Positions 38,220 to 48,575 of a DNA stretch of 64,000 nt are shown piece after piece. Origin of the DNA: Trichoplax sp. H2. Its lineage: Eukaryota; Placozoa; Uniplacotomia; Trichoplacea. The number at the start of each line of letters is the position of its first letter. Within the stretch, counting starts at the first letter, position 1. The position numbers and the translations under genes are program-made. Under the pieces are notes generated by a model. The model did no database searches. It was not told where the DNA came from and saw nothing but the letters and a program-made list of their open reading frames with translations. Where the stretch lies: contig NOWV01000040.1 of the NCBI GenBank assembly GCA_003344405.1, positions 310,001-374,000 of the forward strand. Reading direction: 5' to 3'.

Positions 38220-38885
38220 ATGAGATACATTGTGATCTTTTTTCTCATGTAAGAGGATAACAATTACTATTTTTTTAGCTATAAAGCTATAGGATATTGC
38301 CTGGCAATCTTGATATTGATAACAGTACCTGGCTTGCAGGGAGATACTGTTAGAAAGTTTTGCTTTCCAGATGTTGCTCAGTGGCTGATAGAACATTGTC
38401 CTATACATGGAAAGTCAGCATATAATTCTCGTAAGTACGAAATTGATCGTTTATTATGAGTATGATACCAAAAACTTGCTTCCCTTCATCGTTTGCGATT
38501 TTACCCAACGAATATTCCTAGTATCGACTTAATAGACGATCGTTGACATAAAATAGACTGATAATATAAAGTACAGTATATCTGTAATACTACTTTCACA
38601 TAAGGAAAAATTAATTTTTATAGCTCCGCTATTATCGATCTTTATTCATGATCTAGTTTTTCTGTTGAACATCGTAGGCTGCTGTATGCCAACTAATTAA
38701 TCTTAAATGATGCGAAAAATATCAAAGCCTACGCCAAAGTAAAGTTAATATCTACCTCTTTTTAATTTACTTTTAATTTAGGTTATCTGACCAAATTTAT
38801 CGTTTCCTCTCTCAAAAACCTAAACGAAGAGTGTTGTTATACCGCAGGATGTACCGCTGCTAACGTTATTAAAAACTACTGTTAA
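38220..38885 (+). CDS. Insulin-like peptide 4 (5' end uncertain)
   Basis: The B-chain exon (38279-38430) and A-chain exon (38782-38885) join in phase 1, as in the other three genes. The B chain is FCFPDVAQWLIEHC (C-x11-C). The A chain is CCYTAGCTAANVIKNYC (CC-x4-C-x9-C). There is no dibasic site between the chains. Unlike its neighbours, this B-chain exon has no ATG. It opens after an acceptor (TATTTTTTTAG at 38278) into a hydrophobic stretch ending VPGLQG. An ATG at 38220 (MRYIVIFFL) ends in phase at GTAAGA and would complete a signal peptide, giving 94 aa. However, the intron would be only 30 bp, so another upstream exon may be the true start. The mature chains are firm and the first ten residues are not. 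Confidence 0.78.
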
Positions 38886-39589
38886 AATTTAAAGGTTTTT
38901 TTTAATTATAGAGTAAAAGTGCAAGTACAGTATACAGCGAGGATTCGACTAGTTTAAAATAATAAGAGAAGAGTGCTACAACACTAATCCGCTTGTTATT
39001 GACAGGCCTTTTTCTTGATAATAACGATTAAATTAATTTACAGAAAATAGCTATATTCGGTCCTACTTCTACATAGCGTAGTACCTTAACTGGCTATCAT
39101 TTATTGCACAACTCGTGATCACGTACCGAAAAACTGTAGTGTGCATGTATATTGGATCCTGATAATTTTATAAATCTTTCGCATAATAAAGAGAATGCAT
39201 GGTAAACTTAGCCAAAACTCCTTTTAATAATGCAAAAGACTTTTTACTATCTCATTGTCCTCCATTACATAGGCGTTATGTTCAGTAGTAGTTGCAATGA
39301 CGCTTCCAATTTCCTGGCTAGATTTCGTTCGTGTCTTGATTCTTTATCGCAATATTCATAGAAAAGAGTGCGTGAATTTAAAATCCAAGTAATCTAGGTC
39401 ATCGCGTGCAAGATAGCCCTGATAATTATATTTAATTATATATAATGTATAACGTACGATACCATAGACGAAAAATGAGGAAATAAACGTGTATAAATCA
39501 GTACTTTCTATCTCGATTTCCTATTGTATTACCCATAGCAAATAATTAATATACTGTATTAAATTTCAATTTAAGCAATGTACGTAGTT

Positions 39590-40275
39590 ACTATATATAC
39601 ATGCTATTGGTCCCATTCGATTCTTGATTTCCAATAGCAGTGTTTATGAGGAATAATTTATACGACTGAGTCGGATATATTAAATTTCAATGCAACTAAT
39701 ATACTGTACATAGTTCTTATATACAGGCTATTGATCTCTTTCGATTCCTGATTTCCAATAGCAGTGTTTATGAGGAATAATTTATACGACTGAGTTGGAT
39801 ATATTAAATTCCATTTCAACTAATGTACTGTGCACAGTTCCTATATACAGGCTATTGATCTCTTTCGATTCTTGATTTCCAATAGCAGAGTTTATGAGGA
39901 ATAATTCATACAACTGAGTTAGATATATTAAATTTCATTTCAACTAATGTACTGTGCACAGTTCCTATATACAGGCTATTGATCTCTTTCGATTCTCGAT
40001 TTTCAATAGCAGTGTTTATGAGGAATAATTCATACGACTGAGTTGGATATATTAAATTTCATTTCAACTAATGTACTGTGCGTAGTTCCTATATACATGC
40101 GATTGATCTCTTTCGATTCTTGATTTTCAATAGCAGTGTTTATGAGAAATTATTCATGCAGACGAGTACGTCATATTTCAATTAACTAATGCACGTCGTT
40201 ACTATACACAAGCTATTGGTTTCTTTCGATTCTCGATTCCCAATAGCAGTGTTCATGAGAAATCATAATTTATCC
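39590..40275. repeat. Six-copy minisatellite, 124-bp unit with internal hairpin
   Basis: The segment GGCTATTGATCTCTTTCGATTC followed by TTGATTTCCAATAGCAGTG recurs near 39602, 39727, 39851, 39974, 40099 and 40211, at intervals of about 112-125 bp. Every unit keeps the inverted repeat GCTATTG...CAATAGC (one mismatch in the fifth unit), so each could form a stem of 7 bp around a 22-25 base loop. The outer units are more diverged than the inner four. Confidence 0.88.
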
Positions 40276-40859
40276 AACCGAGTTGCAATTTATTAAGCGA
40301 TGCATATCCATTGTCCAATTGTAGAGTGTATATAAGTTGGGCTAGTACTGTGTATTCTCCATGTTGCAGTAGATGTATTGTAGTAGTCCCTTTCGTATCT
40401 CAATTTACCATTGCAATATCCCTAAATGGACATACTGTAATTTCTCACATATCGAATTTCATTCCATTTAGCCGAACCTTTCTCAGATCGAACACATCAT
40501 CAATTTAATATAAGAGATATTATGCAAGCATACGCTCGCGGACTGTGACGACACTTGCTGCATCGATTGCAATAGTAGAGTACAGTATCGTGAAATTGGA
40601 CAAGAAATTATACAGTACACTCATGTATAGTTGCTTTCATTCTACGAGGAATGATTTTCTATATTGCACTGCAATCAAGCACAGCAGTCCATTCTTGTAG
40701 AGGAAAAGTACCGGTCTTCTCCTCATTCTCAATATCTCAATAAATTCAATCTACTTTTTAATATCTTAAATGGCGAAAGCATCGTTGACAGCTGTTTGTG
40801 CAAAGCGATAGTCGGTCGATCAGTGCAATCAGTATGTTACTAGGAAAGGGGTACAGACG

Positions 40860-41100
40860 TCTAGGACGGACGGTACCTAGCAGTACAGTAACGCTGACAG
40901 TACTGCACTGTACAGTGTAGACATGTGATGCGTTTTTTCTTATGCTGTACAGTTCATACAGTACATCAGCGTTGTTGATAATATAATGTATAATGTTTAA
41001 TATGGATCACTATACAGTACTGTACTGTACAGTGTACAGTACATATGGATCACGATGGAGTCACAGTACTGTACGTACGGTACATGTACTGTACACGAGC
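40860..41100. repeat. GTACTGTAC palindromic tract before MRPL13
   Basis: Many overlapping copies of TACAGTACTGTAC and its variants. The motif is self-complementary in register, so the tract can form cruciforms. A larger tract of the same motif lies at 52100-53110, between DEPTOR and DSCC1. Confidence 0.75.
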
Positions 41101-41159
41101 GATAGTACCGCACTAGACGCGCTGGTAGCTTTGCTCTCCCGTTCATCGCACGATGCAAT

Positions 41160-43644
41160 ATGTCTTCCTTTCATCGAGCTAGTCAGGTAAGCTAGGAAAT
41201 CATGCTACATTAATACTTCATGAAAGAGAGATAGAAAGCACTACAGCGTTAAGATAGTTGGATAGAAAAGCATACATGATGAGACTAATAGAATCTCCTA
41301 TACTTCTCTTTCGACACGGATGCAACTCTGCAGAGTTTGCGTACTCATGCACGTATGTGGTATTTAATCGATGCCAAAGATCAAAAAGTTGGGAGATTAG
41401 CTACATTTGTTGTTAAATTATTGCAAGGAAAGACCAAACCTATCTATCATCCTGCCGGTAATAGTTTAGTTAAATGATATAGAATAAATTGTTGCAGATT
41501 GTGAGTGGTTTAATTGACTTTTTTCTCCCTTCGTATTGATTCAAAAGCTGATGTAGGAGATTTCGTTGTCATTGTCAACACTCAAGATGTTGTATTCACT
41601 GGCAAAAAGTGGAATGACAAGTTATATCGACATCATACGGGGTACTTCAGATGATTTTATAGCTATGGCTATACATCTAGCTTATCTTTTAATTGCTTAC
41701 CTTTATTTCGCTGGAATAGTTCAGTTTTTTGATTAAAATATTGTCGTTTATTACAATCAAGATATCCTGGTGGCTTGAAAGAAATTAAAGCCAAAGATCT
41801 CCACGCAAAAGATCCCCGAGAGGTGGGTTACTATTTCCTCTTGAACTGGTTGTATCATTTTACTATCTTAGTAAAGTAATTGCAAACATCCATAATACTA
41901 GTTTTTGACATAGAAGTATGACAATCATGCCTCTCTTTCCCTTCTATCTCATAAGGCTATCAATATCAAACACATGTAAAATGTGTATCAATTTTAATAA
42001 AAGCTGATCGTATTCGAAGTTCATGTACATAAACTACTCACATTTAATCCTTTGTAATGCATGTAACATTCCTGCTTACCAATACTTATCCCACCGCAGG
42101 TTTTAAGAAAGGCTATCTATGGCATGCTGGCAAAGAACAATTTACGGTACACCTTTATGCGCCGTCTATATTTATACAAGGACAAGGTTAGGTGCATCAC
42201 CAGTCGTACATCGTAATTATGCTGTAGAATGGTCGTGTACTGTATACTGTATCATATTGAAGCTTTAGCAAATTAGCCGTATCGAGAATCTCCATCAACA
42301 CCTAGAATACCGTATTTTTAATGATAGCAATAGCTTTGATGACAGGAAGATCCTTTAATGACTTGTAATCATTTTATGCTTTATCGTATACTTTTATTAA
42401 CCCAAAAAACTATTGTAATATTAATCTCCGTCAACACCTTCTAGAATACCGTATTTTTAATGATAGCAATAGCTTTGATGACAGGAAGATCCTTTAATGA
42501 CTTGTAATCATTTTATGCTTTATCGTATACTTTTATTAACCCAAAAAACTATTGTAATATTAATCTCCGTCAACACCTTCTAGAATACCNNNNNNNNNNN
42601 NNNNNNNNNTATTGATTCAAAAGCTGATGTAGGAGATTTCGTTGTCATTGTCAACACTCAAGATGTTGTATTCACTGGCAAAAAGTGGAATGACAAGTTA
42701 TATCGACATCATACGGGGTACTTCAGATGATTTTATAGCTATGGCTATACATCTGGCTTATCTTTTAATTGCTTACCTTTATTTCGCTGGAATAGTTCAG
42801 TTTTTTGATTAAAATATTGTCGTTTATTACAATCAAGATATCCTGGTGGCTTGAAAGAAATTAAAGCCAAAGATCTCCACGCAAAAGATCCCCGAGAGGT
42901 GGGTTACTATTTCCTCTTGAACTGGTTGTATCATTTTACTATCTTATTGATCGTATTCGAAGTTCATGTACATAAACTACTCACATTTAATCCTTTGTAA
43001 TGCATGTAACATTCCTGCTTACCAATACTTATCCCACCGCAGGTTTTAAGAAAGGCTATCTATGGCATGCTGGCAAAGAACAATTTACGGTACACCTTTA
43101 TGCGCCGTCTATATTTATACAAGGACAAGGTTAGGTGCATCACCAGTCGTACATCGTAATTATGCTGTAGAATGGTCGTGTACTGTATACTGTATCATAT
43201 TGAAGCTTTAGCAAATTAGCCGTAATCGAGAATCTCCATCAACACCTTCTAGAATACCGTATTTTTAATGATAGCAATAGCTTTGATGACAGGAAGATCC
43301 TTTAATAACTTGTAATCATTTTATGCTTTATCGTATACTTTTATTAACCCAAAAAACTATTGCAATATTAATCTCCGTCAACACCTTCTAGAATACCGTA
43401 TTTTTAATGATAGCAATAGCTTTGATGACAGGAAGATCCTTTAATGACTTGTAATCATTTTATGCTTTATCGTATACTTTTATTAACACAAAAAACTATT
43501 GCAATATTTTGATTAAATTCACAGAAACATCCATATAAAAACAACATTACACAGGAATTAACAGGACCATGCAAACCGGCTAAAAAATTACAAGACTATA
43601 CACCCGCTGAAATTGAAAACTACCCTTATAAGAACTTATTTTAA
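41160..43644 (+). CDS. MRPL13: Mitochondrial ribosomal protein L13 (uL13m), with exons 3-5 present twice
   Basis: Protein of the large mitochondrial ribosomal subunit. The working model uses exons 41160-41186, 41334-41457, 41548-41641, 41762-41822, 42100-42186 and 43525-43644: 170 aa, against 178 in human. It starts MSSFHRASQ, close to the human start. It then runs MWYLIDAKDQKVGRLA, the uL13 fold signature ADVGDFVVIVNTQDVVFTGK, and YPGGLKEI, and ends ENYPYKNLF. Exons 3-5 recur at 42624-42717, 42838-42898 and 43043-43129 with the same coding sequence. Splicing exon 5 of copy 1 into exon 3 of copy 2 would shift the frame (phase 0 to phase 1), so only one set can be used. The 20-N gap lies between the sets. 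An AATAAA at 43682 lies 38 bp past the stop. Confidence 0.92.
42284..42589. repeat. 140-bp tandem repeat in MRPL13 last intron
   Basis: Units starting at AATCTCC(A/G)TCAACACC and passing through CCGTATTTTTAATGATAGCAATAGC and TTTATCGTATACTTTTATTAACCC begin near 42288 and 42422, with a third start at about 42560 cut by the gap. Two more nearly identical units follow in the second block near 43233 and 43371. Confidence 0.85.
42590..42609. other. Assembly gap (20 N)
   Basis: Twenty Ns inside the MRPL13 last intron, entered from within a 140-bp tandem repeat. Same length as the gap at 4877. Confidence 0.98.
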
Positions 43645-43987
43645 TGTTTTATATCTATTAAACTAAGAATGTTATGCTACAAATAAAAATTTCTCAATGC
43701 GACTGTTGATTATTATTTCTTAATTACTATAGTTATTGGGGCTATTCGGTATTTATTATAACCCTCATACAGATGATTATCTTAACGATCAGTTTAATGA
43801 TTTATTTAGTATTCAAAAGTATTCAGACACCATCGATTAGTTATACAGTACTTCATTCTACTATAGCTCTATTCTGTAATCTGTATAACAGATGATATAC
43901 AGTACATATAAAAAATGTGGCACCTGAGGCAATCATCTACAGGTATCGTTCTTATACAACAACTTCTTACAAGTCAGAATTTTGATA

Positions 43988-46137
43988 TCAATGAGATGGA
44001 GAATACAAATTGATAACATGACGAAAATAGCCAAGCTTAGAGTATGAAACAGCATTGTTTTTTAAATCTATTGAGGCAATAACATCTGCTGGCTCATCCA
44101 GAACTTCGAATCTATAATATAATTTATCGCGCTTTTCATCGATATTCGCTATATTTCCAGAGAATACAGGTCTAAATGCACCTATTATTTTGAAAAAAAA
44201 GACATACATATTATTCATAACGATAAGCACGAGTATTATAAGTATTAAAATATTGCAAATCGTTCCAGAAGGTATATAAAACTATATTGCAACTTAAGCG
44301 GTAGTTTATGTCATAGTAGGATAGCTTATCAATTTACTGTTGAAACTATGTATTTTGTATTAAAAATCGTCGACAATAAATCAAGCATAAATCTGATTTC
44401 TAATAAGAGTACATAACTAGTACGATAGTAATATCCTTAAAAACAGTTATCAATCGAGGAAGTGATTAAATATGAAAGACGTGATATTTCAATTGTTGCA
44501 TTACCATTAGGTGCAATCTGAAATTTCTTGGTTATGTGTCCATTTTTAGGATTGACGCTAACTAGGTACCATTGCGGTGCACGCTTGAAATCCTTTCGAG
44601 GTGCAACTCCAGGAGATACAGCCAATAGCTCTCCAGTTTTCTTATAGAACTATAGTCCAAAAATAAAGTATACAAATGCTGAACTATATAGCTAATCCAA
44701 ATTTATAATGACTAAGAAGTAATGTAATCTATAACCTAATAAATAATTAACTGAGTTAATATGGACAGTTTTATAAAAATAATCGTGAGAAGCTCATATG
44801 CATAAAGTATGAAATTGTAAACTAACATGAATGGCTCCTATCGTATATCTGGATACGTTAAGGTTAACAATTTCGATCCCCGGTTGAGTTCCGTAGTGAA
44901 CAACGTAGAGTTTTGCTAACAACTTATCAGCTGAATTTTCATTCCCCATGAGTAAATAACAGATTTTATTTTTGGTATCTAAAGTTGACCATAAAAAGTT
45001 GACGTATAAATTTTCCGGTTGAGAATTTATGATTGGTTGGAAGAGCTTAGGTTTTAAATTCATTCTTGACACTAGAAAGGAAAAGTAACCAGGTTTTCTC
45101 GGCAATTTCACTATTTGTAAAGTAATAAATCCTCCTTCTTCATCATCCATGATAGCGTTTATCGGGGCAATATTTACAGCTTCTGCAGCGAGTGAATCAT
45201 TTGCTTTAGTGTTGCCCTTTGCTCTGTCGATAGCAAACAACTTATTAGCAGTTGCATCGGCATTACTCCCTTTATGAACGATGGTGTACATCATGTCACT
45301 TTTGTAAACGTAACAGAACGCTTGAATAGCAACATAATCGATAACTTGCTTGGCCGAATATACTCGAAATTGATTGGTTAATGGTGCACTAAGTGTTGAT
45401 AATTTAATAATTTCTCCAGTAGCAGTGTCAATTTTAACATAATTCGCTTCATCAAGATCGAAAGGGCTTGCAGAAATACCATAGATGTAATTACCCGAGC
45501 TAGCAGCAGAAAATCGATCAGATAATAAAGCAGCAAATTTTAAATAGTCACTTGCTCGCTTTGGTAACGTCATCCTTTGCGATCGCCACTCCTTCCAGCC
45601 TTGATACACTTCCTCCTCAGCTTCATGATGATCATCATTACTCTTCTTATGACTGAATGATACATCAGAACATTGAATAAACGTTTGTTCTCCAGGTTTA
45701 TGAGAGTTATATCGTATACGTAATACGCAATGGGAACAGTTAATATTTGGGATAGTAATTGGTACCGTGTAGTTTTGTCTATTACTTTGGGCATAAGCGT
45801 AAAAATCCATAATGACAGCTAAAACCACAAACGGTTTGCTATCGTTGCCAGCTGCATAAGAAATATCCATATAGCCTGGATATCCAATTTCATAATGGTT
45901 ATAATTTTGTTGCCATTTAATAAAAAAGGTCTGGCCAGGAGTGATATGCTTCTTAATTTTACCGTCGAATTTTTGTCCACCACAAGGTTCACCGTGGCGA
46001 AAACAGGTTGGATTACCGGCAGTGGAAATATCAAATTTTCCTCGTTGCTTTGGATTGATCATACAAATATGTGCCTCAATTTGGACTAACAAGGCTAAAC
46101 TGATCAGTATAATCGCCACAGAGTGTATCAATTTCAT
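43988..46137 (-). CDS. Secreted copper-monooxygenase (LPMO)-like protein with C-terminal repeat domain
   Basis: Three exons join in phase: 46137-44827, 44649-44445 and 44181-43988, giving 569 aa. The signal peptide (residues 1-22, ending QIEA) is followed directly by His23 (HICMINPKQRG), so the mature protein would begin with His. An N-terminal His is the hallmark of the copper histidine brace in lytic polysaccharide monooxygenases. His81 in NYNHYEIGYPG is a candidate second ligand. The CSHCVLRIRYNSH...TFIQCSDVSF pattern resembles the C-terminal Cys pair and core strands of such enzymes. About 400 further residues with recurring ID..TG.I-type strands suggest a beta-propeller-like extension. 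The donor of exon 2 (AACT|GTTTTT) is weak but gives the right phase. I am fairly sure of a secreted LPMO-like fold; family number and substrate are unknown. It sits where COL14A1 lies in human. Confidence 0.68.
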
Positions 46138-48575
46138 GATGTTCTACTAATACCGATGACTATCTAACTCGTAAAAATAATTTGAGATCAAAATGTCCGG
46201 GCTAGAAATTGCATGCACGATAATACGGATACTCCAAATTAATTCAAGTTGTATCGAAATCCTACAGTACCTTCACACACTAAGTACGCTTAGCAAATAG
46301 AGAAGAATAAAATTTCCACTTGTACGGTTGCTACTGACGACGAGTACTGTGAAATACTGTATTACAATATTGACCAGTGCAACACTGCATAGACTACTAC
46401 TGTAGATATCTGCAGTAGTATTCCATGAACGCTGGTATACTAACCTAACGTTAATTAATTAATTAATTAATGACATCTAAAATTCCACGACGCGGTACAA
46501 AAACGGTTTGATACACAAACAATACCATCTGCCAGTCAATTTACAGATAGAAAACATAGCAAACTACCGTTACATATGAGATTGTATACGTAGAACTTGC
46601 ATACTAAAAGGAAAATCTTTCTCAATTTAGTCTTGATATATCATTCCAGTCATCACATCTGATGACAGAATAGTTTAATTCAATTTGGAAATGAGCTAAT
46701 TTGGAGGATTAATTGTTAATTTTCTTTTCTTGTCTATCTATTGATCAGAAATTGATCTACGCTGTGACCTTTAAGGCTTTTTCCGTCACGTGCCTCTCAC
46801 ATTCTAGAAGAGTCGTAAACTTATTGCAGTCAAAGAGCTCTCTCCACTGCCTAGAATTGATGGCGTTGCATAGCTGTAATTAATGATCTGTTTATTGCTT
46901 AAATGAAATAATACTATTAACAATAATAAAATAGCAATTACAATTAATTAAATAAATAACTGCAGCACACTAATTAAGCTATAGTATCATTCACTATTTT
47001 CTATAATATCTGACCTGATGTACTGTTGTCGAGTAGTAACTGAGTAATCCCGCTAGGCCCCCATAATACGGTAAATCATCGATCGATTTGCTAGCAATAT
47101 ATTAATAAAGTACGTATGCTGTTACAATAACAGGACTAGTAATACGTACGCCAGTAAAATACGCCGATACATTATGGTATATAGAATCTGTAGACAAGGC
47201 AAGAGAAATTATCGAAATATATTATAAATTCACTACTGGGCTAGATGAACGTATAACGGTGTATTAGTAGTGATTACAAAGCATCATAATAAAGTGCTCT
47301 AGAGTTTCTCATTTGCTCGTTTAGTTCATCTCCTGCAGTAGATTCAAACCGCTAAATTCTACATTGTTGTAACTGGAGAAGCCTTTATAACGGGTACATA
47401 ATTTGCTATACTTTATGAGAGTGTATCTGGACTGTCATCTTTTAAAATCTATTAAGTGTACTAAAACAAAGACTGAGATTTTCTACTACAATATGCTATT
47501 ACGAAGGCTTTCCTTCTCCGAGAATTACTAAGTATTAATATATTCGAACAAACAGTCAATCGAGGCACAGTTATAATATTTCCTTCTATTTTATGCAGAG
47601 ATATCAAGTGTAATAGAGACAATCAGTATTAATATCTGTCTTCATCTTCGAAGTATGTACTCTAAAAAAGCTGATCATACGCTGATTCTATAACATTACG
47701 AGTAGCAAATACACTTCTACTGACGTACTGTATCACCCATCATAAAACATATACAAACCTTTATCTAGTGAATTAGCCAAGTTGAAAACTATCAACCATA
47801 ATGCCATTAATAGAATACAGCATATTAGCCACTCGGCTTAACTGCTTTATCTCATATCGAAAAAACAAGCTTGCTGCGGATACGAGGCATTAACGATAAA
47901 CTATGTCTTCATATATAGCGTCTGTTGATCAGAATTAACCATATTTTATTTAATTTTTAATTGTAATGAGTGATACACTATTGCAGACAAACAAACATTG
48001 TTACCAAATAATTACTTCATAATTTCAAAGGATGGTTACGCATTTTATTAGCTATACTTTAAAACTGTGATTTTTAACAGTTATAATCTCTATATACGCA
48101 AGTACTAAAGTATTATACTCTGTATATTAATTTACCAATATAAGATACGAATACGCTTTTAAAATTAACCACAAATAATAATGTATTTACATCACTGTAA
48201 TGAGACCTAAACGTACAGCAAATGTGTATCAATTTGACAAAGAACGATTAGGAAGGTATATAAGATTTGTAGATATTATTTTTGATTTATAAATTGGATG
48301 CTATAACTAATTACATTAGTTAGCGTATTCGCGATTATATTAAAAGATATTACAATTTACAAGGATTCATAACTCACAGTGTGCAGATATATATAAGAGC
48401 TGCATACTAAATTGTACATTCATTTCACAACTTTCATGTTAACATTCGTACGCATTAGCCATATCATATAAATTACTGGCAATCTCAGTTATGCCATATG
48501 TTCAAGTCTAATAATTAATATAATGAAAGACAGTGCAATGTTAAATTGAATACAAATATATCTAGCTGATGAAGT
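46138..48575. other. Intergenic region, no gene recognised
   Basis: Lies between the LPMO-like start and the DEPTOR 3' end. A (TTAA)n run of about 20 bp sits at 46452-46475. I see no coding exon; the rest is AT-rich sequence. Confidence 0.5.

Larger units (their letters stand above)
38886..41159. other. Intergenic region before MRPL13
   Basis: Contains the six-copy minisatellite at 39590-40275 and a tract rich in GTACTGTAC palindromes at 40860-41100. The open frames at 40311-40508 and 40993-41190 come from this repetitive sequence or run antisense or out of frame to MRPL13 exon 1. I see no other gene. Confidence 0.5.
41534..43510. repeat. About 1-kb direct duplication across the second N gap
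   Basis: Sequence from 41534 is repeated from 42610 with very few substitutions. One copy lacks an internal segment of about 130 bp (around 41869-42008), and there are single-base differences such as CTAGCTTATC against CTGGCTTATC. High identity with one sizeable indel on either side of a gap is what two alleles placed in series would look like. A true recent tandem duplication remains possible. Confidence 0.8.

Noticed and set aside
38181-38408. Minus-strand frame opposite insulin-like gene 4
   Set aside because: Antisense shadow of the B-chain exon; the plus strand carries the insulin cysteine pattern.
39590-40275. CRISPR-like array
   Set aside because: Regular spacing suggested it, but the whole 124-bp unit is repeated, with no unique spacers, and the genome is eukaryotic.
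41548-43129. MRPL13 with genuinely nine coding exons
   Set aside because: Using both sets of exons 3-5 breaks the reading frame and would double the conserved core of a protein of fixed length.
45570-46150. Four open frames of 64-74 codons on both strands
   Set aside because: They overlap the long first exon of the LPMO-like gene in other frames and have no independent support.
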